NCBI GenBank assembly: GCA_046263755.1
Contig: JBJYZC010000002.1
Location: forward strand, 168,856 to 232,855
Origin: Lachnocurva sp029100405
GTDB lineage: Bacteria; Bacillota; Clostridia; Lachnospirales; Lachnospiraceae
Direction: 5' to 3'
DNA length: 64,000 bases
Below the pieces are notes generated by a model. The model did not search any database and was not told the DNA's origin. It saw nothing but the letters and a program-made list of their open reading frames with translations. The number at the start of each line of letters is the position of its first letter. Position 1 is the first letter of the stretch. Below are positions 46,254 to 54,970 of this stretch, one piece after another. The position numbers and the translations under genes were made by a program.

Positions 46254-46282
46254 ATTATAGATATTTTACAAAACCATTGCAA
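46254..46282 (-). promoter_or_regulatory. glk promoter
   Basis: Minus strand TTGCAA (46277-46282), 17-base spacer, TATAAT (46254-46259). The left end of the IS direct repeat begins only 14 bases upstream of the -35. Confidence 0.75.
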
Positions 46283-46295
46283 GATAGGACGGTTC

Positions 46296-46309
46296 ATTAT
46301 TTCAAGGAT
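46296..46309 (+). repeat. Left copy of a 14-bp direct repeat flanking the IS element
   Basis: ATTATTTCAAGGAT, identical to 48007-48020. Probable target-site duplication. Confidence 0.7.
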
Positions 46310-48006
46310 GAAAAATGAAATTTTAAATTCCACTCTTGGTTTTATATGTGGAAGTTAGTCTTGCATAGGTAGCATTTACTCTTTCATATAATTGTACTAT
46401 GATTGCCCTGTCCTTCTGACAGCAGTAGAAGGAAATCAATGAGTAAGTTAATACCAGGCAATCAAAAACATTTGACACTCAATGACAGACTGTACATTGA
46501 AAATAAGCTGAACGAAGGTAGTACCTTCAAGGATATCGCTAAGAATCTCTGCAAGGATCCAACCACCATCTCAAAGGAGGTCAAGGCTCACCGTCTCAGC
46601 GTGTGGAAAGATCATGGCCTCTTCGTAAACCTGAAGAATTTCTGTGAGCATCGCTATCATTGCAGGAAGACCAATGCATGTGGAAAGATCATTCGCTGCG
46701 GGATCAAGTGTGCCTCGTGCCCAACCTGCAATCAGCACTGCCCGGACTTCAAGCGAGAACGCTGTCAGCGCCTCGATAGGGCACCCTATGTCTGCAATGG
46801 ATGTCCTAAGCAGCTCACACCATCCAAGTGCCATATCAGCCAGAAGTACCGCTATGATGCCAGATTTGCGGACCGGAAATATACCGAGCTGCTCTCCAGT
46901 TCACGAGCCGGCATCAACCGCACACGAAAGGAGCTACAAGCCATTGACCGGGTCGTATCTCCTCTGATCGATCAAGGCCAGTCTCCCTATCAGATCCTGA
47001 CGAATCATCCGGAGATCGATATGTCTGTACGAACCCTGTACCAGTACATCAATGACGGCTTTTTCTATGCCAGAAATATTGACCTCAAGCGGAAAACGAA
47101 ATTTAAGCCCAGGAAGTGCCACAAAATTCAGATCACCGATCGAGAGGTCTTCATTGGGCGAACCTATGACTGTTTCCAGAAACTGCAGCTTCCAAAATGG
47201 GTCGAAATGGATACCGTAAAATCCACAAGGGACAGTCGAAAGTGTCTACTGACCTTTTATTTTACGCAGGAGCGACTGTTTCTGGCCTTCCTGATGAATC
47301 GATGTACTCCCGGAGCCGTACGCCTTGTTTTTAACCATCTCGAAGGTAGGCTTGGAACTTATGAGTTCACACGGTTATTCGGTACGATCCTGACGGACAG
47401 AGGAATCGAATTCGGGAAACCACAGGATCTTGAGACAGGGATCCAAGGCATCGAGCGCACCAGTATCTACTTCTGTGATCCAATGAGAAGCTGCCAGAAG
47501 GGTGGTGTGGAGAATGTTCATACCATGCTGCGAATGGTCCTGCCCAAAGGTACCAGCTTTTCGTTTTTGACCCAATGGGATGTCAAACTGATCGTAAATC
47601 ACATAAACTCTACGCCTCGAAAAAGCCTGAACGGGCGTACACCCTATGACATTGCTGCCGAGACATACGGCGAAGATGTCTTAAAAAAACTACAGCTTAG
47701 ACGCATTGACCCGGATGAAGTCAAACTCTCGCCTAAGCTGATTCGAAACAACTAACCAGACAAAAATCTGCTGTCAGACTGGAAGTAAACTTTTCACATT
47801 TTTTCGATGTGGCTGGTGGAATTCAGTCTCGCATACTGCATTTCCAGCGGCTTACCAAGTATGCCTAAATTTAGGTTTTTGTCGGAGAAGTTATCCTAAT
47901 TATATGTATTTCAAACGAGAATTGCATCTGAAATATTAAAAAAATGCAGTTTTTTAAGATGTAGTAGAATTTACTTCTGCACTGGAATTTACTTTTTCAA
48001 TTCACG
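46310..48006 (+). mobile_element. IS30-family insertion sequence, about 1.7 kb
   Basis: One intact transposase gene bounded by 14-bp direct repeats. The ends carry imperfect inverted repeats: over 24 positions about 17 match, best in TAAATTCCA near 46324 and its complement near 47983. The 250 bases right of the transposase are AT-rich and non-coding and contain GAATTTACTT twice, 16-17 bases apart, near the right end. Inserted between glk and galM. The exact tips are uncertain by one base. Confidence 0.75.
46439..47755 (+). CDS. IS30-family transposase
   Basis: 438 residues from the ATG at 46439 (AAGGAAATCA upstream). N-terminal helix-turn-helix typical of IS30 (LTLNDRLYIENKLNEGSTFKDIAKNLCKDPTTISKE), then a cysteine-rich stretch (about 70-130, including CASCPTCNQHCPDF and CNGCPKQ), and the DDE core: first Asp in VEMDTV, second in TILTDRGIEF, Glu in GGVENVHTML. 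All catalytic positions are kept, so it may be active. Cysteine clusters occur in IS30 relatives of Clostridia. Confidence 0.93.
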   Translation: MSKLIPGNQKHLTLNDRLYIENKLNEGSTFKDIAKNLCKDPTTISKEVKAHRLSVWKDHGLFVNLKNFCEHRYHCRKTNACGKIIRCGIKCASCPTCNQHCPDFKRERCQRLDRAPYVCNGCPKQLTPSKCHISQKYRYDARFADRKYTELLSSSRAGINRTRKELQAIDRVVSPLIDQGQSPYQILTNHPEIDMSVRTLYQYINDGFFYARNIDLKRKTKFKPRKCHKIQITDREVFIGRTYDCFQKLQLPKWVEMDTVKSTRDSRKCLLTFYFTQERLFLAFLMNRCTPGAVRLVFNHLEGRLGTYEFTRLFGTILTDRGIEFGKPQDLETGIQGIERTSIYFCDPMRSCQKGGVENVHTMLRMVLPKGTSFSFLTQWDVKLIVNHINSTPRKSLNGRTPYDIAAETYGEDVLKKLQLRRIDPDEVKLSPKLIRNN

Positions 48007-48020
48007 ATTATTTCAAGGAT
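48007..48020 (+). repeat. Right copy of the 14-bp direct repeat
   Basis: ATTATTTCAAGGAT, matching 46296-46309. It contains TTTCAA, which is placed as the -35 of the galM promoter. Confidence 0.7.
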
Positions 48021-48039
48021 CACCATCCTGTGCTATACT
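48011..48039 (+). promoter_or_regulatory. galM promoter and leader hairpins
   Basis: TTTCAA inside the right direct repeat, a 17-base spacer and TATACT. The leader then holds a palindrome (TATGGTC-T-GACCATA) and a GCCGGT/ACCGGC hairpin before AGGAGG. Confidence 0.55.
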
Positions 48040-48135
48040 TTATTTTTGTAATTATATATCGTATGAAGTATGGTCTGACCATATCTTTGTACAGGGGGCC
48101 GGTTATATCACCGGCAGCACTTTTAGGAGGTTATC

Positions 48136-49185
48136 ATGGAGAAGAAGAAATGGGGGAATGGCCCGGAGGGCGAGGAAATTTACCGCTATACCATCAGCAA
48201 CGCTTCCGGCAGCTATTTTGTTACAATGAATTATGGAGCCAATCTTCTGGAACTGCATGTTCCGGATCGAAACGGACATTTAGATGATGTCGTATTAGGC
48301 TTTCAGGATCTCGACTCATATTTTGTCAATGATCCCTGCTTTGGCTGTCTGGTGGCACCCTATGCCAACCGGATCGGAAATGCCGCTTTTACTCTGGCCG
48401 GCGAGACTTATCATCTGGATCCGAACGATAATGGCCATAATAACTTGCACAGCGGCTATCACGGACTTCAACATAAGATGTGGGAAGTAACAGCCTATAG
48501 CGAGCATTCCATTACTTATACGATCCAAAAAGAGCATATGGAATGCGGTTTCCCCGGAAACGTCCTGATTTCCGTCACTTATCGTCTGTCAGACGACAAC
48601 ACGCTGTCGCTCCATTATCACGCTACAAGTGACCGGGATACGGTTTTCAATCCGACCAACCATAGTTACTTCAATCTGGACGGTCAGGATTCCGGTCTGG
48701 CAACGGATGCCTTGATTCAACTGGATGCAGACTATTTTACCCCTACCGATGAAGAGTTGATCCCTCACGGGGAAATCGAAAAGGTAGATGGCACACCCCT
48801 GGATTTCCGTAAACCAAGAAGGCTTGGCCAGGACCTCACCAATTACGATTACGAGCCGATCCGGATCAGTCATGGCTATGATCATAATTTTGTATTGAAG
48901 ACCAAAAGAGATGCCCTTTCTCCCGTCGGATACATGGCTTCGAAGAAGTCCGGAAGAAAGATGGAAATATGGACCGATCTGCCCGGTATCCAGATCTATA
49001 GTGGAAATTATGTCAAAGACTGCCCCAAGGGGAAAAACGGCGTCACCTATGAGCCCTTCTCAGGCGTTGCCTTCGAGACCCAGTTCTTCCCGAATGCAGT
49101 CAATATTCCTTCCTTTGTGCAGCCGATCCTCAGAGCCGGAATCGCATTCGACTCGACAACGGAATATCATTTCACAACCTTCTGA
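48136..49185 (+). CDS. galM: Aldose 1-epimerase (galactose mutarotase)
   Basis: Interconverts alpha and beta anomers of aldoses. Substrate-site APYANRIGNAAF, catalytic His region FNPTNHSYFNL, and catalytic Glu region FSGVAFETQFFPNAVN. 349 residues, the family size, with AGGAGG upstream. Pairing with a glucokinase fits sugar entry to glycolysis; no other gal gene is near. Confidence 0.92.
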   Translation: MEKKKWGNGPEGEEIYRYTISNASGSYFVTMNYGANLLELHVPDRNGHLDDVVLGFQDLDSYFVNDPCFGCLVAPYANRIGNAAFTLAGETYHLDPNDNGHNNLHSGYHGLQHKMWEVTAYSEHSITYTIQKEHMECGFPGNVLISVTYRLSDDNTLSLHYHATSDRDTVFNPTNHSYFNLDGQDSGLATDALIQLDADYFTPTDEELIPHGEIEKVDGTPLDFRKPRRLGQDLTNYDYEPIRISHGYDHNFVLKTKRDALSPVGYMASKKSGRKMEIWTDLPGIQIYSGNYVKDCPKGKNGVTYEPFSGVAFETQFFPNAVNIPSFVQPILRAGIAFDSTTEYHFTTF

Positions 49186-49186
49186 A

Positions 49187-49250
49187 TTGTGATTTCTCTC
49201 ATCGAAAATAGTGATTTTCCCATCAAAAATTATGATTTTTCTCATCAAAA
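49187..49250 (+). repeat. Three imperfect 21-22 bp tandem repeats after galM
   Basis: Three consecutive copies of a unit like TGTGATTTCTCTCATCGAAA, each with GATTT...CATC-AAAA, directly after the galM stop. Confidence 0.6.
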
Positions 49251-49278
49251 AACGGATCCCGGAGGGATCCGTTTTTTT
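49246..49278. terminator. Terminator between galM and the convergent kinase gene
   Basis: Stem AAAACGGATCCC / GGGATCCGTTTT with a short GGA loop and T or A runs on both sides; likely used by both converging transcripts. Confidence 0.85.
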
Positions 49279-49280
49279 GT

Positions 49281-50936
49281 CTAATGTTCCGGTCTCTTGT
49301 AGAAAACGACCTGATAAAAGAGACCTTCCTTTCCTCCATAAGAATCAATGACCTTGATTTTACCGCCATGCGCCTCTACGATCTTCTTTGCAATGGAAAG
49401 GCCAAGGCCGGTTCCCTTTCCGCTCTTGCGTGACTGATCACCAACAGAGAAGGGATCAAAGAGTTTCTCCTTTAATGCCTCTGATACACCTGGTCCATCA
49501 TCCCCAAGGATGATTTCGATCCTTTTCTCATCCGCATCCAGGGAAACGAAGATCGTGGTTCCGGGCTCTGTGTATTTCAAGGAATTTGAAATAATATTTT
49601 CAAACACTCTCTTCATCTGACTTCGATCGAAATCAAAGAAAATCTCTTCATCCGGAATGTCAGTCTCTACTTTATAGCCTTGCAGTGTCAGTTCATTAAA
49701 TCGTTCGGCCATATAAGCTCTTAAATATTCTGCCAGGTCAGCTCTTTCCAGGAAGATCTTGAATTTTGGATTTTCAAATCTGCTGTAATCACTGAACTGG
49801 GTAATGAGTTCCGACATCGTCTTTGCCTTCTGACTGATAATGTCCAGATATTTTTTGCTGTCTTCCATCGGAATAATGCCGTCTCTTAAAGCATCTGCAT
49901 AACCTCCGATGACTGTGATCGGCGTCTTCAGGTCATGCGAGATATCAGACAGGGCTGTATTTCTCTCCTCCCTCGCCTTGTCCCTCTCAGCATCCATCTT
50001 TTCCAGCCGATCTTCCATTGCATTAAAGGCTTCAATGACCTGGCTGATCTCCCTGGTTTCCACCTGACTGTCAACTTCGACCCGCTTTCCTGTGGTAGCT
50101 TCCTCCATGGCAGCCTTTAAGGACAAAAGCGGCTTCTTCATTTTCTTATAGAAAAAGAAAGCTACAAGCAATGTAATGACGATCACATAAATGATAAAAG
50201 CAACAAGTACCATGTCTCTGGTATAGTAGAGTCGATTCTGTTCCCTCTTATACTGGACATAGGGACTTTCAAAGTGAAAGACTGCGATCCTCACTCCTTC
50301 GCCATCCGGATTTTTAAAGACCTTTTTCTCTCTGGCCATCTTCTTTCCATAATATCTTCCGAACTGCTTATCCGCATTCTTCTTGATATAGGCAAATTCC
50401 CGGCTGGAAATCTTCTTATCGTCTCCATTATCGGAGGAGAAGACAATACTTCCATCCTCTTTGAAGATCTGAACCAGATTGTCCTCTTTTTCTTCGTCAT
50501 AATTATCATAATTCTTGATGCTTAAGAGATACATCGGTTCCTTATTGTCAATGAATTCGCTGAAATCGAGATAAAGAGAATGATCGGTTTCCGGTATATA
50601 TTTGATCTGATAAGGCTGGTAGTGCTTCTTTTTACCCGGCCGCCCGGAATAGATGACCTTACCGGATTGATTCAGAATTTCAAAATAACCTTTTTCTCCG
50701 AGAGCCGTGGTATCGATATCCTGATAGTCATCGTCTCCTGCTTTCTCAATGTCTTTTTCCAGCTTGCTAAGATCCGGCCCTTTTGAATACTCCGGCACTG
50801 AAAAAAGGCCGAAAAAATCCCATAGAATGAATGCAAAAACAAAGAAGCCCCCCGCCAGAATGGCAAGAAGGCCTATTGCAAGATTCTTCATGAGATAAAA
50901 AAAGATGGACTGTGTTTTCTTCTGTCTCATTGTCAT
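49281..50936 (-). CDS. Sensor histidine kinase of the dlt-like operon
   Basis: 551-residue sensor. Two membrane segments (about 14-37 and 243-266) enclose an extracytoplasmic domain of some 200 residues. HAMP, HisKA (LSDISHDLKTPITVIGGYADAL) and HATPase (GDDGPGV, GKGTGLGLSIAKKIVEAHGG) follow. It starts 10 bp after its response regulator and is the last gene of the run from the MBOAT gene, suggesting it senses envelope state or the modified polymer. The signal is unknown. Confidence 0.93.
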   Translation of the reverse strand: MTMRQKKTQSIFFYLMKNLAIGLLAILAGGFFVFAFILWDFFGLFSVPEYSKGPDLSKLEKDIEKAGDDDYQDIDTTALGEKGYFEILNQSGKVIYSGRPGKKKHYQPYQIKYIPETDHSLYLDFSEFIDNKEPMYLLSIKNYDNYDEEKEDNLVQIFKEDGSIVFSSDNGDDKKISSREFAYIKKNADKQFGRYYGKKMAREKKVFKNPDGEGVRIAVFHFESPYVQYKREQNRLYYTRDMVLVAFIIYVIVITLLVAFFFYKKMKKPLLSLKAAMEEATTGKRVEVDSQVETREISQVIEAFNAMEDRLEKMDAERDKAREERNTALSDISHDLKTPITVIGGYADALRDGIIPMEDSKKYLDIISQKAKTMSELITQFSDYSRFENPKFKIFLERADLAEYLRAYMAERFNELTLQGYKVETDIPDEEIFFDFDRSQMKRVFENIISNSLKYTEPGTTIFVSLDADEKRIEIILGDDGPGVSEALKEKLFDPFSVGDQSRKSGKGTGLGLSIAKKIVEAHGGKIKVIDSYGGKEGLFYQVVFYKRPEH

Positions 50937-50946
50937 CTGTATTTCC

Positions 50947-51648
50947 TCAGCTATTTCCGAACTTATAACCCAGTCCGCGAACAGTGATCAGATAGCGGGG
51001 ATTTCTCGGATCTTCCTCGATCTTATTCCTGAGATTTGAAATATGAACCATGATCGTATTATCATCCGAAAGGTAACTTTCGCCACTCAGATTCTCATAG
51101 AGCTGTGCCTTGGTATAGACACGGCCCGGATTTCTCATCAGCATCATCAGAAGTTTGATCTCGGTCGGGGTAACCTTGATCTCCCGGTCCCCTTTATAGA
51201 GTGTCATCCTTCCGGTGTCCATCGTGAGCTCTCCGAATCGCAGAATATTGCTGTCTTCGTCCGTTGCAGCCGGATTCAACTTGTAATACCGTCTCAATCC
51301 GGCCCGGACTCTGGCGACAACTTCCAGAGGATTGAAAGGCTTCAGAATATAGTCATCTGCTCCGATGTCCAGTCCGAGGATCTTATCGCTGTCCTTGTCT
51401 TTGGCAGAAATAATGATGATGGGCATACAATAGGACTTCCGGACCTCACGGATCAGGTCATAGCCATTCATTTTCGGCATCATAATGTCAAATAAACAGA
51501 GATCAATTTTATTGGTCTGTACAACCTCTAAAGCCTGCCTGCCATCAAAAGCAGCAATGACCTGATAGCCGGCATTCTCCAGATATAAAGTTAAAATGCT
51601 GACGATATCCTCGTCATCTTCTGCGATCAGAATGGTTTCTTCTGCCAT
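50947..51648 (-). CDS. OmpR/PhoB-family response regulator of the dlt-like operon
   Basis: Receiver with phospho-acceptor D54 (LFDIMMPKMNG) and conserved Lys (LKPFNPLEV), then a winged-helix effector (TEIKLLMMLMRNPGRVYTKAQLYENLSGESYL). 233 residues. It follows the carrier-protein gene by 77 bp in the same direction. The 11-bp-spaced TTAAG repeats ahead of the MBOAT gene are a plausible binding site, which would make the operon autoregulated. Confidence 0.93.
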   Translation of the reverse strand: MAEETILIAEDDEDIVSILTLYLENAGYQVIAAFDGRQALEVVQTNKIDLCLFDIMMPKMNGYDLIREVRKSYCMPIIIISAKDKDSDKILGLDIGADDYILKPFNPLEVVARVRAGLRRYYKLNPAATDEDSNILRFGELTMDTGRMTLYKGDREIKVTPTEIKLLMMLMRNPGRVYTKAQLYENLSGESYLSDDNTIMVHISNLRNKIEEDPRNPRYLITVRGLGYKFGNS

Positions 51649-51725
51649 ATCTTTCCTCCGGGCTAAAGCATAAGCTTATGAGAAATTTTTTATGCTCCTT
51701 CGTTTATGCTCCTGATTGATCTTCT

Positions 51726-51959
51726 TCACCCTTCCTCTGCCAGACGCTCTACCATGGCTTCGATATCATCTACCGAGTCAAAGTTCTCCTGGATCATTTC
51801 CTCCGGCCCGATCGAGATGTCGAATTCTTCCTCCAGCTCGCCAACCAGATTAATGATGCCGAAGGAATCCAGAATGTGATCTCCGATCAGGCTCTTCTCA
51901 TTCAAATAATCTACACTGTCATCAATGTCGTTTAAGATTTCCAGAATTTTTTCTCTCAT
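51726..51959 (-). CDS. Acyl/aminoacyl carrier protein (DltC-like)
   Basis: 77-residue four-helix carrier with the phosphopantetheine site in DSFGIINL (S32). The acidic second half (ELEEEFDISIGPEEMIQ) is typical of ACPs and DltC. Lying behind a ligase and a PLP decarboxylase, it probably carries the activated amino acid as a thioester. D-alanyl carrier protein is the nearest named family, but the cargo is unknown. Confidence 0.88.
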   Translation of the reverse strand: MREKILEILNDIDDSVDYLNEKSLIGDHILDSFGIINLVGELEEEFDISIGPEEMIQENFDSVDDIEAMVERLAEEG

Positions 51960-52021
51960 GGTTTTCTTCCTTTCTGCTTCTATACTTTCCCACGAATTTT
52001 GTTAAGCGGCTCTTTCTATTA

Positions 52022-52109
52022 TACTTTTGTTCCGGCAGAAAATCTCCGGTTCCTGATCTTACTTTTGTTCCACCAGAAAATCTTTGATCCCTGGTCTTAC
52101 TTTTGTTCC
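52022..52109 (-). repeat. 38-bp tandem repeat between the decarboxylase and carrier-protein genes
   Basis: Units begin at 52022, 52060 and 52098 with TACTTTTGTTCC on the plus strand. Two are full 38-bp copies; the third is partial and lies in the last codons of the decarboxylase gene, so its 3' end is the source. In the copy nearest the carrier gene the sequence reads GTATAATAG on the minus strand, making a -10-like TATAAT. Confidence 0.75.
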
Positions 52110-53299
52110 ATATTGAACCGGAAACTGTCCATCCTTGGCCGGACAAGTCTTAAACCATCTTTTTTATTATAAAGAACAACTGCCGGCAGTTCATGGCTTA
52201 AGAATAACTGCATGCCTTCATAGAAGGAATATGCCCCTGCCCGCTCGAAGACCAGGACATCACCGGTCATAAGCTCCCGGCTCATAAGCTTTGAAACCAG
52301 GACATCATTTACGGTACACAAGGATCCGCAGATGACATAAGACTTTCCTCCGTTCGGGTCGATCTCTTCGATCTCTCCCTCCCGGATCCTGTCCATGATT
52401 GGCGTATACATTCCTCTGAGCTGGCCGTCATAATTGATCTGATGGATGCCTCCGTCTGTAATGACATATGTCTTTTCGCCATTGGTCTTCATTTCACAGA
52501 TCGTCGTAAGATAAAAACCGGAGTCAAAGGCCAGGGCCCGGCCCATCTCCAGGGAGATCTGCCCCCGGTAGTTCATCCCCTTTAAAAGAGAGGCAAATTC
52601 CTCCAGAAATTTTTCCGACGTTGCATCCTCTGTCTGGTCCGTAAAATAAGGGACGCCAAAACCGGTCCCATATTCCAGATGACTGACCCTCTGATTCGTT
52701 TCTTCTTCGATCCTCTTGATGAAATCATCCAGGCGGCGGAGCTCTTTCTCGTGAACCCGGATCTTATGTTTCTGGGTTCCTGAGAAGAAATGCAGACCAT
52801 AGAAATGGAGACCGGAATAAGAACCGAATCCCTTCAGGACAGAAAGTATGGTCTCCTCATCCATTCCGAACTGATTCCCGGAGGTCAGTCTCAAATAAAC
52901 ATTCAGAACCAGGCCATACTTGCCGGCCGCTTTTGAAAGATACTTCAGCTGATCGATGGACTCTGCCGTATACAAGGCCCGATCCTGGCAATCCTTCACA
53001 ATAGAGTCGATCTCCTCTTCCTTTTTCAGGACTCCGGAGATCAGAAGCTTTTCCGCCGGGATTCCGGACTCTTTTGTTAACCGATACTCCCCGAAAGAGC
53101 ACACTTCGATCCGGTCTGTAAATGCAAGGCTTGCCTGAATCAGGAAGGGATTGGCCTTCATACAGAAGTTCACCCGGATCTGATCTCCGAATATATCTAT
53201 GAAAGATCTGGCACGATTCAAGAAGGTGTCTGTATCAAAGACATAGCAGGGGCTTTTGAAGCGATTGGCTGCCTCAATCAAAAATGCTTTGTCATTCAT
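52097..53299 (-). CDS. PLP-dependent decarboxylase, fold type III (LysA/BtrK-like)
   Basis: 400 residues: an alanine-racemase-like barrel plus C-terminal beta domain. PLP Lys48 in CMKANP, the His of the HFFSG segment (H170), the phosphate loop GTGFG (211-215, GGGFG in most LysA), EMGR (251-254), and the second-subunit active-site Cys328/Asp332 in CGSLCTVND, with Tyr357 in GAYSFY. It overlaps the upstream ligase gene by 4 bp and precedes the carrier protein. The best functional parallel is BtrK, which decarboxylates glutamate bound to an ACP, and the exosortase-associated decarboxylases. It is unlikely to be the LysA of lysine synthesis, judging by its neighbours. The substrate is inferred. 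Confidence 0.85.
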   Translation of the reverse strand: MNDKAFLIEAANRFKSPCYVFDTDTFLNRARSFIDIFGDQIRVNFCMKANPFLIQASLAFTDRIEVCSFGEYRLTKESGIPAEKLLISGVLKKEEEIDSIVKDCQDRALYTAESIDQLKYLSKAAGKYGLVLNVYLRLTSGNQFGMDEETILSVLKGFGSYSGLHFYGLHFFSGTQKHKIRVHEKELRRLDDFIKRIEEETNQRVSHLEYGTGFGVPYFTDQTEDATSEKFLEEFASLLKGMNYRGQISLEMGRALAFDSGFYLTTICEMKTNGEKTYVITDGGIHQINYDGQLRGMYTPIMDRIREGEIEEIDPNGGKSYVICGSLCTVNDVLVSKLMSRELMTGDVLVFERAGAYSFYEGMQLFLSHELPAVVLYNKKDGLRLVRPRMDSFRFNMEQK

Positions 53300-54930
53300 C
53301 CTGTCACCTCCGAAACCCTGATTCTGTCATCCTCTATCATCTCCAGGTCCGGAAGGGCCTTTCGATCGATCTTCCCATTTTTATTCAAGGCAAACTCTCT
53401 GACATGGAAGAATTTATTGGGAACCATGTAAAGTGGCAGACTTTCCTTGATCTGCCGGTGCAGGGTGGTCTTATCGATGGTCCCCTTGTAATAGAGATAG
53501 ATCCGGTTTTTCTTTGCATCGAAGGAGCAGAGGCTTCTCTCCACGCCATCGACAGAATCAATGCTTCTTTCAATTTCTTCCAGCTCGATCCTATGGCCCA
53601 TATGCTTGATCTGAAAATCTTTTCTGCCGGCGAAATACATCTCTCCATCCTTCGACAGATAGGCCATATCTCCGGTTTTGTACATCCTTCTCTGATCCGG
53701 TCCATATTTCACGAAGTGTTTCTCTGTCTCTTCGGGATTATGGTAATAGCCGATCGCCAGAGACTCACCCATGACGCAGATCTCACCGGCTGTATCGGCT
53801 TTCTCGATCACATGGCCCTCCGAATCGAGAAGAAGCAGAGTCCTCCCCGGGAATACCTGCCCTAAAGGCAGCTTCTCATCCTTTTGAAAGCGCCTTTTCA
53901 CCTCATAATAGGTACAGTTACAGGTAATCTCTGACGGGCCGTAGAGATTGACAAAACGAGCATTTGTTACATGATCCATCCAGATATTTAACTGTTTGAT
54001 CGGCATGACTTCGCCGGAGAACATGACTCTCCTAAGATCTTTTGGCACCCGATAGGAAAAGCAGTTGAAACCGGAGATAATACACAGAGCCGATACAGCC
54101 CAGGTCAGATTGGTCACATGATTATCACAGAGATAGTCCATCAGGGTCTTTGGTGTGGAAAAATACTCTCTCGGGATCAAAAGCAGCATTCCGCCGGTAA
54201 AGAAGGCCGTAAAGATGTCCTTGATCGATACATCAAAATCAAAAGGAGCCTGGGAGGCAATGACATCATCTGACTGAAAGCCGAAGATCTTCGAAAAGTG
54301 GCCGATAAAATCGATAACAGCGCCATGGCTTACCAGAACACATTTTGGCGTTCCCGTGGAGCCGGAAGTGAAGATTCCATAGAGGGGGCTTTCCCGATTC
54401 AATTCCTTTCGAATTTCTGCCATGGTCTCCCGGCTTGCCATGGGGTAGTCCGTCTGTCCTGCCATCAGGTCCGAACTGTTTTGATCCTCCTCTGCCCTCT
54501 TTGAAGGATCCGGATAGAGAGCATCCCCCAGAGCCAGACGATCCAAATCATAGACAGGGCCCTGCCAGCCGGTTTCTTCTAATGTCTTCCTGTATTTCGA
54601 CTGGCAGATCACGATTTTCGGACTAGCCACTTCGAGGATCTTTTCCATTCGTTTTGCCGGCTGTTCCGGATTGATCACGAGATAAAATCCTCCGGCATAG
54701 ATCACTCCGGTCATAGCCGTAAGACAAGACCTGCTCTTATCCGAAAGGATGGCCACCGGATATCCAGGTTTCTCCTTTACGGCCGCCGCTATCTCTCTGC
54801 CGGCCATTTTTGCCTTCTCGATCAATTCAGCCCAGGTAAGGGTTCCTTCCGGATCCTTGACTGCAATCTTATTCTGATATAAATCCCCTGTTTTTTCCAG
54901 GGCATCCAAAACGGTCATTGCTTCTGACAT
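53296..54930 (-). CDS. AMP-forming amino-acid:carrier ligase (DltA / NRPS adenylation type)
   Basis: 544 residues. P-loop TSGSTGTPK (188-196), NLYGPSE (328-334), YKTGD (417-421), hinge GRKDFQIKHMGHRIEL and the catalytic Lys520 in KNGK. The segment PFDFDVSIKDIF keeps the Asp (about 234) that binds the substrate amino group in DltA and NRPS domains, so an amino acid is the likely substrate. The Cys that helps DltA choose D-alanine (FCGE in known DltA) is Ser here (FSGE, S305). Follows the SGNH gene and overlaps the decarboxylase gene. Confidence 0.85.
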   Translation of the reverse strand: MSEAMTVLDALEKTGDLYQNKIAVKDPEGTLTWAELIEKAKMAGREIAAAVKEKPGYPVAILSDKSRSCLTAMTGVIYAGGFYLVINPEQPAKRMEKILEVASPKIVICQSKYRKTLEETGWQGPVYDLDRLALGDALYPDPSKRAEEDQNSSDLMAGQTDYPMASRETMAEIRKELNRESPLYGIFTSGSTGTPKCVLVSHGAVIDFIGHFSKIFGFQSDDVIASQAPFDFDVSIKDIFTAFFTGGMLLLIPREYFSTPKTLMDYLCDNHVTNLTWAVSALCIISGFNCFSYRVPKDLRRVMFSGEVMPIKQLNIWMDHVTNARFVNLYGPSEITCNCTYYEVKRRFQKDEKLPLGQVFPGRTLLLLDSEGHVIEKADTAGEICVMGESLAIGYYHNPEETEKHFVKYGPDQRRMYKTGDMAYLSKDGEMYFAGRKDFQIKHMGHRIELEEIERSIDSVDGVERSLCSFDAKKNRIYLYYKGTIDKTTLHRQIKESLPLYMVPNKFFHVREFALNKNGKIDRKALPDLEMIEDDRIRVSEVTG

Positions 54931-54970
54931 AAAAGTCTCTTTTCTTAAGTCTTATTTTACCTTCTGCTTC

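Noticed and set aside
46310..48006. IS element as part of a larger composite transposon or genomic island
   Set aside because: Only one element was seen; both neighbours (glk, galM) are ordinary sugar genes with the same base and codon style as the rest of the window, and the direct repeats bound the IS itself.
52097..53299. Diaminopimelate decarboxylase of lysine synthesis
   Set aside because: The fold and catalytic residues fit, but the gene overlaps a carrier-ligase gene and precedes a carrier protein, the phosphate loop differs, and no lysine gene is nearby. Not fully excluded.
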